The notes: generated by a model from the letters alone, not told the origin. A DNA stretch of 64,000 nt from Anodontia alba (GCA_964016985.1 OZ024823.1:26376095-26440094); one strand, 5' to 3'; positions 1-10,179 are shown, numbered from the stretch's first letter. A program made the numbers and translations.

Positions 1-116
1 AAAATATCTTAAAGAACTGTGTAAACTATGCTACAACATAAATGTGTTTACAACGACAAAGAACTGAGCAGCCAGTCGACGACAAATTTGTAGCATCACT
101 GAAACTGGCATCTTAC

Positions 117-165
117 CTCCTTGCTCGTCCAACAAGACAAGAGTAGTGATTCCTGCCTCTTTGGC
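117..165 (-). CDS. SNAP25: SNAP-25-like SNARE, exon 4 version b (distal copy)
   Basis: Read on the minus strand, this 49-nt exon encodes AKEAGITTLVLLDEQG plus the first base of the next codon. It is flanked by an acceptor (GAATGTAG) and a donor (GTAAGA), with a pyrimidine-rich tract upstream of the acceptor. The peptide matches the first SNARE helix of SNAP-25/SNAP-23, ending in the LDEQG that carries the ionic-layer glutamine (Gln53 in vertebrate numbering). SNAP-25 is the Qbc plasma-membrane SNARE that pairs with syntaxin and synaptobrevin in exocytosis. The phase (0 in, 1 out) predicts that the next exon opens with the rest of a Glu codon, as in the family (EQL...). A second version of the same exon lies 5 kb upstream at 5100-5148. 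The following exons are off the left edge. SNAP-23 or another Qbc paralogue remains possible. Confidence 0.85.
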
Positions 166-399
166 CTACATTCACGACATCCAGAAACAACAGAAAGGCA
201 GAGTATGTCAACATATTGCATATATGTATATGGTAAAGAGATTTTGTCATGACATAAATACATTATAAACAAAGGCTAGGTTAATTTGACCATACAAGTT
301 GCAATGTCTTGATGGCCAGTATGTCCATCACTGACATCCATCTGGACAAGTTTATATTACAATTGATATCCTTAAGTTTTGAAAACTTAATTTTATGCT

Positions 400-580
400 T
401 TTTGGATATAATTTTTGTTTTTCAAATGTTTGTTTCACATACCACTTGGTGAAATGAAGGGTAAACAGTGTAGACCCTGACCAGACTGCTCTTTCAGAAG
501 CAGTCTGATCTGCATCTGCACTGTTTGAATATGTCATTATAGCAGAAATGTTTGTGTACAAAATTTTAGGCCATTAACCG
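400..580. repeat. MITE-C type foldback copy
   Basis: A central palindrome (GTGTAGACCCTGACCAGACTG paired with the CAGTCTGATCTGCATCTGC arm) is followed by an AAAATTTTAGGCCATTAACC end. Related copies are at 36840, 39975 and 46015. It lies in the intron after exon 4b of the SNAP-25-like gene or in the intron between the two exon 4 versions, depending on splicing. Confidence 0.5.
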
Positions 581-1400
581 TATTGTGAGAAATAGCTCAG
601 GTTTTTTCTTGCTAAAATATAATGATATTTTTACTTCTCAAAGAAGGATAGGTACTCACTGGATATGCCCCAGCAAGATTAGTAGTGGAGAAATAAAAAT
701 ATTTACACAGACACTCTTGTCTGAGCAATGTTGTGAAAGAGCTACAATTGTTTACTTGTATGGTAAAATTTATTTCTTAATAAAGCCTAAAACAGCTGGG
801 TACAACAAATTTTGTAACATACACAAGCAGACACCTAAAGCTCATCACAGTCCTATTCTCTATTTGGATTTTGCTACTCTTTGAAGGCCACACATTTTGT
901 ATGCGTAAACTAGCTGGTGCATAGACTTATCTAATAAATCTTTACTCTTCTACTACTTTCAAATGCATGGATAGCATGGTCCTGGTCTTTGCTGCTTGTG
1001 TGCTGTTAGGTAAGTTTTGGCTGTGTCCCAGCTCAAATGTATGTATGTCTGACTTCCAGCAGGTATCATAGTTATAGATAAGAGTGGTACTCAGAAGGAC
1101 ATTTTCCATATTTCTACATGTCAGTATATGCTGTGGCTACTTGGCATCAGGTGGCAATTGCACCTATAACATATGGGCCATGTCATGGGAAAAGAGCCAT
1201 TATAGCATGTGCCAACAGCAAAGGTTCAAGCAAGCCTGTGCATTCACAGTCTCACCAGAACCTGTGCTGTTCACACACATAAGCAGTAGGCTAAAGGATA
1301 CTTCAGCCAAAGAGCTAGACGTGGCCTTGCTCAGGGGCCAAGCATGCACACTGTAAGATTTATTCTATGGTAAGTCCAAAGAGCCTTTTTCTCACAACCT
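581..1400. other. intron sequence, nothing recognised
   Basis: Frames of 99 and 90 codons exist here but show no family resemblance, no codon-biased look and no splice context. No terminal repeats or tandem structure were seen. Confidence 0.5.
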
Positions 1401-1630
1401 GGGCCCAGTTGTTCAAAACTAACGATGTCGTTAGTTAACGTATTTGTTAAAAATTTAATCATTAAATATGGCATATACGCTAATATTTTTGCTGAAAAAA
1501 TATGAGTAGCTTTTGCATTTGCATTTTCAGCAAAAATACCTGTGAATTAGATATTGTACTTACTAGAACAGTTAACATTTTGACCACTAATGAGCTTGTT
1601 AAGCTAACGATGCTTTGAACATCTGGGCCC
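1401..1630. mobile_element. MITE-A copy 1
   Basis: The ends are GGGCCCAGTTGTTCAAAAC and the inverse GCTTTGAACATCTGGGCCC. The interior holds opposed TTTTTGCTGAAAAAATATGAG and CATTTTCAGCAAAAA arms. The element is short, non-coding and foldback-prone, hence a DNA-transposon-derived MITE. No clear target duplication was found. Confidence 0.75.
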
Positions 1631-2130
1631 TGGCTTATGTTTTTGTGGAGAAATATGAAAACTACCAAACCTTTTGAGTAGAAAGAAAGCATCTTATCTC
1701 CGAGCTATGAGATCCTCACAGCTCTAGATAAGGACTTTTTTCCAATAAAAAAATATTGGTGTTTTTCTTATTTCTCCATAAAAAACATATGCTGGGGGTG
1801 CTCATTAGAAGCACCTCAGTTACAATCTTTTAATGAGTATCACAACAGTGAGGCTATTCTAATGAGTACCCACAACATATGTTTTTGTGGAGAAATAAGA
1901 AAAATGTCATGTGGAAACCCTTCTTATCTGAGCTATGAGATACTAATGACAGTGCTACAGGTGGTATATTCACGGAGGAATCGTTAAGGAGATTTGGCTA
2001 TAATTCTAGGATAATTTTCTCCAATTCTCCATAAAAAAAAATATGTTGTGGGTACTCGTTAGAAGCGCCTCAGTGAGGCCCTTCTAATGAGTACCCAGAA
2101 CCTATGCTTTTTATGGAGAAATAAGACAAA
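1631..2130. mobile_element. cluster of MITE-B foldback copies
   Basis: Three partial to full copies of the B family lie head to tail: a right half near 1635-1700, a fuller copy at about 1714-1947, and another at about 1985-2130. Diagnostic pieces are TCTAGATAAGG ends, TTCTTATTTCTCCAT arms and a central GGGTACTCRTTAGAAGCGCC palindrome. Boundaries are approximate. Confidence 0.6.
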
Positions 2131-3434
2131 AGGGCCAAGATGGCCCTGTATTGCTCACCCAATTACCAGACAAGTCTGAGTCAATTGGCCTTTTGGTTCA
2201 AAGAAGTTCAATATTGATTTTCAAGATGGTGGCCATGTTGGATTTCCAATCAAAACGATTTTAGTCAATTGCCCTTTTGGTTCAGGAGAAAAAGTTCAAA
2301 ATAAATTTTCAACATGGCTGCTAGGTAACCATCCTGGATTTCTGATCAGAATGATTTTAGCTATTTTTGATCAACAAGTCACCCCGATACTTCCTATCAA
2401 ATTTCGAATCAATTGGCCTTTCGTTTCAGGAGAAGTTCAAAATAGATTTTCAAGATGGCAGCTGTGGGGGCCATCTTGTATTTCAGATTGGAGCAATTTT
2501 AGCTATTTTTTACCTACGTCACCTTGATGATTCTTACCAAGTTTCAAGTCAACTGGCCTTTTGGTTCAGGAGAATAAGTCAAAAACAGATTTTCAAAATG
2601 GTGGCATCTTGGATTTCCAATCGGGACGATTTTAGCTATTCTGATCTATCAGTCACCCCTATGCTTCCTACCAAGGTTCGAGTCAATTGGCTTTTCAGTT
2701 CAGGAGAAGAAGCGAAAAATAGATTTCCATGGCAGCCATCTCGGAATTCCACTCAGAACAATTTTTTTTTTTTTTCAATTTTTGATCTGCAAGTCACTCC
2801 AAAGCTTCCTACTCCGGTTCAAGTCACTTGGCCTTTTGGTTCAGGAAAAGAAGTGAACAATAGATATTCAAGATGGTCGCCATGGCGGCCATCTTGGATT
2901 TCTGATCAGAACGATTTTTTTTTTTTTTTTATCTACAAGTCACCCCAATGCTTCTTACCAAGTTCCGTGTCAACTGGCCTTTTGGTTCAGGAGAAGAAAC
3001 GAAAAATAGATTTTCAAGATGGCCACTACAGTGGCCATCTTGGATTTCCAATCCGAAAAATTTTAGCTACTTTTCATCTACAGGTCACCTCAATGCTTCC
3101 CACAATGTTTCGAGTCAGTTGGCCTTTTGGTTCAGGAGAAGAAGAGAAAAATAGATTTTCAGGATAGCCGCAATGGCTGCCATCCTCGATACCCAATCAG
3201 AACGATTTTAGCTATTTTTTATCTACAAGTCACCCCGATGCTTCCTACCGAGTTTTGAGTCACTTGGCCTTTGGGTTCAGGAGAAGAAGCGAAAACTAGA
3301 TTTTCAAGATGGCTGCTATGGCGGCCATCTTGTATTTCCAATCAGAACGATTTTAGCTCCTTTTGATCTACAAGTCACCCCGATGCTTCTTACCAAGTTT
3401 CTAGTCAATTGGCCCAGGGGTGTAGGAGGAGTAG

Positions 3435-4015
3435 GCGCTTTTAACTCTTAAACTGCCAATCATAACAATTGTCATCTGCTTAATGTTTGTTTGTTTGTGT
3501 TGAGGTTTTACGGCCCAGTCAACCCAATGGGGTCATGTCGAGCGTGGTCAGTTTACCTAACCACACGTTTACTGGGCAGGTTTAGTCCTCTAAGCGGTTA
3601 ACCAGTATTGTGCACATTCTTTCGCCAGAAACTGACAACTGCCCTTCTTGAATCAGGGGAAGGGAGAGAATGACCGTAGAAAATATTTCATGATCAATCT
3701 CTACGAAAGAATGTTGCCGATCTCGGCGGGGGTTGAACCCACGACCTCCTGGTCTCCAGTTGGACGGCGCATCCAACTGAGCCACTGAGGCCGTCCATCT
3801 GCTTAATGTCATCTGCTTGTGATTTTAAAAGTCATTTTTTGCAAACAGTATGAACCCAGATCAGACTGCTTCTCTAGGAGCAGTCTGATCAGGGTCCACA
3901 CTGTTTGCCTGTATGCAAAAAGTAGGTTTGAAAAGTTTGCAAGAATATTCAGCAGACGACATAAACAGATGATATTTTCAGATGCAGGTTTATTTGGCAT
4001 TTTAAGGGTTAAAGC
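3435..4015. mobile_element. MITE inside H1, itself split by a SINE
   Basis: The left part begins near TTTAACTCTTAAACTGCCAA. The right part holds GCAAACAGTATGAACCCAGA and an opposed CAGTCTGATCAGGGTCCAC arm and ends near GGCATTTTAAGGGTTAAAG. It carries the AACAGTGTAGACC core shared with MITE families C, E and G. A related left end recurs at 40775-40830. Confidence 0.45.
3486..3795 (-). mobile_element. SINE1 copy a (tRNA-headed), full length
   Basis: The minus strand reads a tRNA-like head with a TGGCTCAGTTGG A box and a GGTTCAACCCCC B box, a ~230-bp body, and a tail ending CCTCAACACAAACAAACAAA. An exact 13-bp target duplication CATCTGCTTAATG flanks it (3473-3485 and 3796-3808), the mark of LINE-assisted retroposition. 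Confidence 0.9.
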
Positions 4016-4098
4016 AATTGCTGATACCGCATGACGGACGACGGACACAGACTGACCATAACAGCTCACCATCAGCACTTCGTGCTCAGGTGAGCTAA

Positions 4099-4857
4099 AA
4101 AGTTATCCGGGAATTATCACCAAATACTCCTTCTTAACAATTTCTCTGTATTCACGCAGGCAAGCTACGGGTACCAACCAGTATATTGCACAATATAGAT
4201 CAATCAACCTTTCATATGCTGAATTTAATCATTACCAGCAAGAGATGATCTTAATGAAATGTCAGGTGTAAAAATAAGAAAATATACTTTATGGTTTGCA
4301 CAATCTGCAAACACTTGCACCTGCCTGAACATGTAGGAAGTCTCAGCAGTCTTTGCAGGATGCTCTAAGGATTTTTTTTTTTTTTTTTTTTTTTTGTTTT
4401 TTCAGCAAAGAGTAAAAACTCATCAGACTGTCCAATTGTGCATGCTCATCCAAGCATTCCCTGGAAGCCATTAAAGTACATTTTCTCATGACTTGACTAA
4501 TTCTGCCTTCAGCATAATGAAGGTGAACATGAAAAACTTGTCTAAGCTAAACTTCACAGACACATAGTCTTTTTTTTTTCATATAAAAATCTATCTGCAG
4601 AGTTCATCCTAATACAGTTGCACAGAGTGGGACTGTGAACAATATAAACCTGGATGCACAGAATGATCAGGGTTTACACCATTACCTTACAAAATAGGTA
4701 AAAACTGGTACCAGACTCACCAAACCTGAATTAGTGTACTATTTCTAAAATTTCAGCACTCTCCAAACCTAAATGCTTTTGTGGAAGAATTTCTATTAGA
4801 ACATAGACCAGAGAATATTTGTGAAGTTTTAGCTTGTCAGGGTACAGAGTTACACCA
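4099..4857. other. intron sequence, mostly unassigned
   Basis: The stretch contains a poly-T run at 4372-4395 and short T-rich runs. It opens with TTATCCGGGAATTATCACCA, which resembles one arm of the foldback at 37635-37780. Nothing else was recognised. Confidence 0.45.
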
Positions 4858-5055
4858 TAGCTCCAGATAAGAGGGGTATCAGATATATATTTTCCTATTT
4901 CTCTAAGAAAACGTATGTTGTGGGTATTCATTAGAAGCGCCTCACCGAGGCGCTTCTAATGAATACCCACAATATAGGTTTTCATGAAGAAATAAGAAAA
5001 ATATCAGTATATTTTTGGCTGAAAAAGAAAGCCTTATCTGGAAATATGATTACAC
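4858..5055. mobile_element. MITE-B copy
   Basis: The central palindrome (GAAGCGCCTCACCGAGGCGC TTC) sits between GTGGGTATTCATT arms, with outer TCTCTAAGAAAACGTATG and TTTTCATGAAGAAATAAG arms. The element ends about 45 bp from the donor site of exon 4a, so it lies just downstream of that splice site in transcription. Confidence 0.7.
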
Positions 5056-5099
5056 AATTTCTATTTTTCACATTAGGGTTATATTCTCTATTATCTTAC

Positions 5100-5148
5100 C
5101 TCCTTGCTCATCCAAATTGACAAGAGTTTGAATTGCAAGCTCTTTACT
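5100..5148 (-). CDS. SNAP25: SNAP-25-like SNARE, exon 4 version a (proximal copy)
   Basis: The minus strand encodes SKELAIQTLVNLDEQG plus one base, between acceptor GGTAAACAG and donor GTAAG. Length (49 nt) and phase (0 in, 1 out) equal those of version b at 117-165. Eleven of 16 residues are shared, including the IxTLV core and LDEQG with the ionic-layer Gln. The five differences include Leu for Ala and Asn for Leu at positions that by the usual heptad spacing (Gln53 minus 11 and minus 4) would face the bundle core. Frame, splice sites and key residues are intact, which argues against a dead duplicate. Its pyrimidine tract is weaker than that of version b, as expected if use is regulated. 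Expression is not shown by the sequence. Confidence 0.82.
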
Positions 5149-5544
5149 CTGTTTACCATTGAAGTGAGCATAAAATTGGGAGGTAAACACAAGACCATCA
5201 GTTTACAGGTCTAAGACTTCTTCTATACCGTAACTACCATAAATACTGGGATATCTTAATTCCTAGCCATTCTTCTTTTAACACTTAAAGCGCTGAGCAA
5301 AACTGTTTATACTGCAGATTGGCATATGCATCTGTACAGATTCAAAACTGTAGCAGACAACATTCCATTTTTTATTATTTTTCAGAGAAAATAAGGCTAA
5401 GCATGAATTGTCTGCCTAGCAGAATGACTTGCATGAAATGCTAAGCTTTATTTTCTCGGATAAAAATAATTTTTAAAAAATCAAAATGTTGTCTGCTGCA
5501 CTTCTTATAAGCACTCTAAGGGCAACACTAAATTTGATAACTCA

Positions 5545-5693
5545 ATTTTAGAACCTGCTGATGTACTTGAAAATTGTGGATGACTGGCAAACAGTGCAAA
5601 CCCTAATCAGCTGCCACACCCTGTGGTATTTGATCTGGATATACACTGCTCAGGCTGGTCTTTCCCAATACTTATATAAATATGGTATTACCA
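5545..5693. mobile_element. MITE-E copy (diverged)
   Basis: CTGCTGATGTACTTGAAAAT, GGCAAACAGTGCAAACCC and TTTCCCAATACTTAT are in the order seen in the full copy at 14714-14898. Confidence 0.5.
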
Positions 5694-5736
5694 GATGGAT
5701 TTCTTCCAGTGGAAAGAGCCTAACACAGCCATACAT

Positions 5737-5976
5737 CGAGGGTTGATCGCAAGACTGTAGCAAGTCAGATGGTTGTTTTTCCCAATACTTAATCTCCTCA
5801 CCATGAAGATGTTATGACGATTACAACATATCTTTCTGTAAACAATGGAAATTTAGGTGCCATTGCTCGTATGAGCAATGGCACCTAAATTTGCATTGTT
5901 TACAAAGGGTCAAAGTTGCCCCTAAACAAGGGTTTCAAAAATATGTTTGAGTTACTAGTCTTGCGCTCAACCCTCG
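5737..5976. mobile_element. MITE-F copy 1 with 4-bp target duplication
   Basis: The ends are CGAGGGTTGATCGCAAGACT and the inverse AGTCTTGCGCTCAACCCTCG. The interior holds a near-perfect palindrome (GGTGCCATTGCTCGTATGAG with its inverse). Flanks are ACAT at 5733-5736 and 5977-5980. The second copy (24662-24905) shows AAAT on both sides, so a 4-bp duplication is characteristic. The superfamily is not certain. Confidence 0.8.
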
Positions 5977-6185
5977 ACATGTGCAGTGATAAAATCTAAT
6001 CTAGCGATCATCAAAAAAAAACTGAAGACATTATTGAATCTGTACAGATGCATATGCCAATCTGCAGTATAATCAGTTCGTCTGTCATTACTGGCAATGA
6101 CCAATCTTCATCAAATGCATACAGTGCTACTGTTTGTATGTTCTAAGAGGTATTATTGAATGTGTGCAGATGCACATGCCAATCT

Positions 6186-6428
6186 GGGCCCAGTTGTTCA
6201 AAACTAATGACATCGTTAGTTAATGTACCATTAAAACTTTGACTAATAAATATGGCATATACACTAATATTTTTGCTGAAAAAATGTGAGTAGCTTTTAT
6301 ATTTGCAAAAGCTACTCACATTTTTCCAGCAAAAATACCTTCAATGAGATATTGTACTTACTAGGACAGTTAACATTTTGACCACTAACAAGCTTGGTAA
6401 GCTAATGATGCTTTGAACAACTGGGCCC
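6186..6428. mobile_element. MITE-A copy 2
   Basis: GGGCCCAGTTGTTCAAAACT begins it and TTTGAACAACTGGGCCC ends it. The centre contains GAGTAGCTTTTATATTTGC and the inverted GCAAAAGCTACTCACATTTT arm. Confidence 0.8.
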
Positions 6429-6429
6429 T

Positions 6430-6610
6430 GTAGTATAGAGCTGTAGATAAGGTATGTTTTCTTTTCTTTTTCTTTCAAAAAAAGAAACCTCAACATTTTT
6501 TTCTTATTTCTCAATAAAAAATGCTGTGGGTACTTATTAGAATCACCTGAGTGAGGCACTTCTAATGAGTACTTATAACTTGTTTTTATAGAGAAATAAT
6601 TATCTCTGGT
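6430..6610. mobile_element. MITE-B copy
   Basis: It has AGCTGTAGATAAGG, a TTTCTTATTTCTCAATAAAA arm, a TACTTATTAGAATCACCTGA palindrome and a closing ATAGAGAAATAATTATCT. Confidence 0.6.
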
Positions 6611-6680
6611 AGTGCTTTTCAAATAACTCTTTTAACTTGACCAATGCAATTATCATTTTTACACTTTTGTCACAGTTTTG

Positions 6681-6716
6681 GCTGCTGCTGCTGCTAATAA
6701 TAATAATAATAATAAA
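6681..6716. repeat. CTG/AAT compound microsatellite
   Basis: Five CTG units run directly into about seven AAT units. Confidence 0.9.
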
Positions 6717-6889
6717 TTAATCTGACAAATATGTTTTCTAAATTTAGTGGTGACAGAAGACCTAAATATGGGCTCAGTTAGCATGACCTTTTCAAAAAAG
6801 CTGCCCAATTACAAACTGTTTTTTTTTTTTTTTGTTCAAAAATATTTTAAATTGTATTATTTACCAAGCAGACAATAACCAAGCTATCT

Positions 6890-8120
6890 ACCAATCCTCC
6901 AAAATGCCTTTCACAACTAGTAGAGTTGGTCCACAAAAACAAATCTTAAGAGTTTTAAAAACAGCACTACATTTATGTCTTGGACCAATTATTGGGGAAA
7001 ATCTTTGAGCAAAAGCTAAGAATAACATCAGGATTGGTACATTTGCATAAGTTGTACAAACAAGTGGGTCATGATGGCCATGTATTGCTATCTTGAGTAT
7101 CATAGCACTTAGAGAACCTGACCTAGAAATGATCAAGGCAAACATTCTGACCAAGATTCATGATGATATTAGCAAGTAAATCAATGTAGCATGCCTAATG
7201 GACTGGAAATATAGGTCAAGGTCAACTATGGATGAATGCACTCAAGGGGTCATGTTAAGGTGTATACGTGTGCCAAGTATCACTGGCTGTAAGACCAACA
7301 GTAACCGAGAATTGAACCAAAACACAAAAACTTAACAAAGTCAGTGGACCACAAAATATAGGTCAAGGTCAAATATAGATGATTGCACTCATGAGGCCAT
7401 GCTAAGATATATGCAAATGCCAAGTATGACTGCTGTAGGACCAATACTTATCGAGAAAATGACCTAAATATAAAAAGGAAGTCACTGGACCATGAAATCT
7501 AGGTCAAAAGTGACCATTTTGAACTTGACCTAGAAATCATCACAAGACATTTTGAGCATGATTCATAATGATCACTTCAAAAATGTGACCTCTACAGTGA
7601 TAAGATTTTCCTTTGAGTTGGTCTGGTGACCTAGTTTTTGACCCCAAGCAACCCAGTTTTGAACTTGACCTAGAAATCATCAAGACAAACATTTTTGAGA
7701 AAAATTTATGATGATTACTTGATTTATTGACCTCTAGAGTAACAAGGTTTTCCTTTGATTTGGCCTGGTGACCTCGTTTTTGACCCTAAGTGACTTAATT
7801 TCAAACTGGATCTTGAAATTATCAAGACAAATACTTTGAGCAATAGTCATGAAAATTACTTGAAAATTGTGACCTCTGGAGTGTAAACAAGGTTCTCTGT
7901 GATTAAGCCTGGAGACCTGGCTTTTGATCCCAAGTGACCCAATTTCAAACTTGACCTAGAAATCACCAAGACAAACATTTTGAGTAAGATTCATGATGAT
8001 TACTTAAAATAATGGGTCAAAACTGTGACCTCCAGAGTGCAAACTAATTGTTGACGACACATGACGGACAGAAAGTGATCACAATAGCCCACCCTGTGCA
8101 TTTGCTTAGGTGACCTAAAA
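6890..8120 (+). repeat. H2: tandem-core Helentron/pearl-like element
   Basis: Units of about 140 bp contain AACTTGACCTAGAAATCATC, GACAAACATTTT and TGATTACTT. The 3' part has GACGACACATGACGGACAG, then AGCCCACCCTGTGC / GCTTAGGTGACCT followed by AAAAA. Exon 3 of the SNAP-25-like gene begins about 100 bp beyond its 3' end. Confidence 0.6.
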
Positions 8121-8225
8121 ATCTAATTTTACGGTAGTATCCGTAAAAATATCTTGGGGCTTCATACATTACATATAAACAGATGACCACACTTTTTCAT
8201 CTGCCCAAAATAAAATCATACATAC

Positions 8226-8267
8226 CTCTTCACACATGTGCATCATACGCCGGGTGCTTTCCAGCGA
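8226..8267 (-). CDS. SNAP25: SNAP-25-like SNARE, exon 3
   Basis: The minus strand reads SLESTRRMMHMCEE, a 42-nt in-phase exon between acceptor TTTTTCATTTCAG and donor GTATGTATG. SLESTRRM is the signature start of the first SNARE helix of SNAP-25 and SNAP-23, and the 42-nt length matches the vertebrate SNAP25 exon as I recall it. It joins in phase to the ATG exon at 32297-32386 (ends ...TTDE) and to either exon 4 (5100-5148 or 117-165). About 24 kb of repeats separates it from the ATG exon. Confidence 0.9.
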
Positions 8268-8485
8268 CTGAAATGAAAAACAATAAACAAAAGTTTAGTG
8301 AGTTTATAAAGCTAGATAACTCCAGCCAGCATGCTAAGCTTGCCAGTGCTTGCCAAATACTGGGTGGTAGGTTTACAGCTGTGTCCTTTGTGACAAATGA
8401 TTCGAGTGGTGCAGTGCCTACACAGATAAAGGGTTTATGGGTCTGCGAAAGCTGAGATGCAAAGGGGTCTACTCTATAAGGGAAA

Positions 8486-8740
8486 AAATCTGTTTGTGTA
8501 GAGGTTTTACGGCCCAGTCAACTCATTAGGGTCATGTTGAGCCTGGTCAGTTAGGTTACCTAACCACACATTTTTCTGGAAAGGCTTAGTCCTCGAAGCG
8601 ACTTACCAGTACTTGTGCACATTCTTTCGCCAGAAACTGACAACTGCCCCTCTTGAATCAGCAGAAAGGAGAGAATAACCATAGAAAATATTTCATGATC
8701 AATCTCCACAAAGGAATGTTACCAGATCCGGCTATAATGG
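8486..8740 (-). mobile_element. SINE1 copy b, lacking most of the tRNA head
   Basis: The body and tail match SINE1 (minus strand tail ...CTCTACACAAACAG) through the AATCTCCACAAAGGAATGTT part, then the sequence breaks off before the A box. GGTCTACTCTATAAGGG at about 8467 and GGTCCACTCTATAGGG at about 8759 flank it and could be a decayed target duplication. Confidence 0.75.
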
Positions 8741-8914
8741 AGGAATTTGCTCCCTCTGGGTCCACTCTATAGGGAAAGAATTTGCTCCCTCTAAGAGCAA
8801 ATTCTTTCCTTATAGAATAGATCCCAATCCAAAAACATCACATGTGGTACATTTCTGCAAAGTAGGTCACAGCGAGCTAGTTTTGAGGCAGGTGATCTAA
8901 GTTGGTGGGGTGCA

Positions 8915-9149
8915 AGCACTGTTGATTGTTTCTTTTATTGTGGTTTAAGGACACTTTCAACACTCTTTCAGTCATATTGCAAAGGTATCTTGTGAAGGGC
9001 ACTCCCTGCTCACTTTTAGCGTGCTGCTTCTTTCAAATATCCTGCCCCAGATACGATGATATTCCTTGAAGTCACATAGTACTGACTACACACCAACTAG
9101 TTCTAATTCCTAGCTCTACTTTCTAAATGCTGAGTTCCAAGTGAAAGAG
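8915..9149 (-). mobile_element. SINE2 copy, old and truncated
   Basis: It is a diverged match to the body of the adjacent full SINE2: TTTCAACACTCTTTCAGTCATA, TGCTCACTTTTAGCGTGCTG and AATGCTGAGTTCCAAGTGAA are in order. The tRNA-like head is absent. Confidence 0.65.
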
Positions 9150-9161
9150 CAATCTGTGTTG

Positions 9162-9488
9162 TTTGTTTGATTTGGGCTTAACGTCGCTTTCAACCTTTTT
9201 CAGTCATATCGCGACGGTGTCTGGATGTGGCAGGGAGCTCAATGCTCACTTTTAGAGTGCTGCCTCACTGAAATATCACGCCCCAGACACTTTGACATGA
9301 TATTCCACCCAGTCACATTATACTGACACTGAGCTGACCAGTTCTAGCTCTACTTTCTTAATGCTGAGCGCCAAGCGAAAGAGCAGCTAGTACCATTTTT
9401 AAAGTCTTTGGTATGACCCGGCCGGGGATCGAACCCGCAACCTCCCGGTCACAAAGCGGACGCTCTACCACTGAGCCACTGTGCCGGT
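9162..9488 (-). mobile_element. SINE2, full-length tRNA-headed copy
   Basis: The minus-strand head reads GACCGGCACAGTGGCTCAG with A box TGGCTCAGTGG and B box GGTTCGATCCC. The tail is GTTAAGCCCAAATCAAACAA. An exact 12-bp target duplication CAATCTGTGTTG flanks it (9150-9161, 9489-9500). It is not a functional tRNA gene because the acceptor stem does not close and a SINE body follows. Confidence 0.9.
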
Positions 9489-9500
9489 CAATCTGTGTTG

Positions 9501-10175
9501 AGATGCATGTACTGATGGAAGCCAAGTTTTGAGGCATGTGATCTCAAGTGGTAAACAAAATTAAACAAATCTTTTTGAAGAACAAAGAAGGTGAAATAAG
9601 GTAAAGTTATGCTATGGTAATGTCCTAAAATTTGCATAAAATGCAAAATTTAAGCCAAAAAAGTGTTGAATAAAGTGTTTACTGTAATTCTTACACATTC
9701 AATGCACTTCCTCTCATTTCATTCTATTAATATTCAAAACATCATCTGACTGCTTTCAATAGCTTTTGAGATATATGTTCCAAAGAAAAATAAACAAGCA
9801 GAGGATATAGTTCTACTACTGCCCAAGGCAGAGTGATAGTTCTTACACAATGTACTTCCTCTTATTGTCCTCCACCAGTGGTCTATGATTATTTTCAATA
9901 GTTTCCAGGAATGCTCCTGTGCAACAGCTAGAAGTACAGATGTCAGACAGACTGATGGAAATGTGGTAACTATATGCTCACCCTTCACGGAGCATAAAAA
10001 TACAAATGCATATACTCACCTTCAGTAAAGGCACTTTTTTTAACAACAATGCCAACAAGAAATGCCATTTATTTTCTTATTACAACATACATTTTTTTCC
10101 AGAGAAATAAGCAAATTCAGGGAATTTATGTCCCCCGCCTATTAAAAATCTTCCAAACAAGAGCATCGGTGAATT
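9501..10175. other. intron sequence, nothing firm
   Basis: A short MITE-B-like arm (TTATTACAACATACATTTTTT, AGAGAAATAAG) is near 10075-10110. The 84-codon minus frame at 9734-9988 has no recognisable domain. Confidence 0.4.
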
Positions 10176-10179
10176 TGAA

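Larger units (their letters stand above)
2131..4098 (+). repeat. H1: tandem-core Helentron/pearl-like element (GATGGCGGCC type), interrupted
   Basis: The 5' end has the small hairpin GGGCCAAGATGGCCC followed by TGTATTGCTCACC. The core is about eight diverged copies of a ~150-bp unit ending in AAGATGG..GCCATCTTGGATTT. The 3' end near 4050-4098 has ACGGACGACGGACACAG, then a hairpin (AGCTCACCATCAGC / GTGCTCAGGTGAGCT) followed by AAAAA. A MITE and a SINE are inserted between core and tail. The longest open frame of the window (266 codons from 2367) is only the tandem unit read through. Assignment to Helentron-like elements is inferred from architecture, since no Rep/helicase is present. Confidence 0.6.
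5280..6090. mobile_element. large foldback with 35-bp perfect inverted repeat, other MITEs inside
   Basis: The arm at 5311-5345 (starting ACTGCAGATTGGCATATGC) is repeated inverted without mismatch at 6034-6068. MITE-D-like palindromic sequence (GACAACATTCCATT, AGAGAAAATAAGGC) is just inside the left arm, and MITE-E and MITE-F copies lie between the arms. This looks like one foldback opened up by later insertions. Confidence 0.55.

Noticed and set aside
2367..3167. Longest open frame, 266 codons on the plus strand
   Set aside because: It reads through about five copies of a ~150-bp tandem unit; the same peptide motif recurs each time and the other arrays with the same unit are full of stops.
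5100..5148. Exon 4a as a dead duplicate
   Set aside because: Frame, phase, length, both splice sites and the ionic-layer Gln are intact, which random decay would be unlikely to spare; still needs transcript support.
9420..9488. tRNA gene on the minus strand
   Set aside because: A and B boxes are good but stems do not close and a 327-bp SINE with target duplication continues from it.
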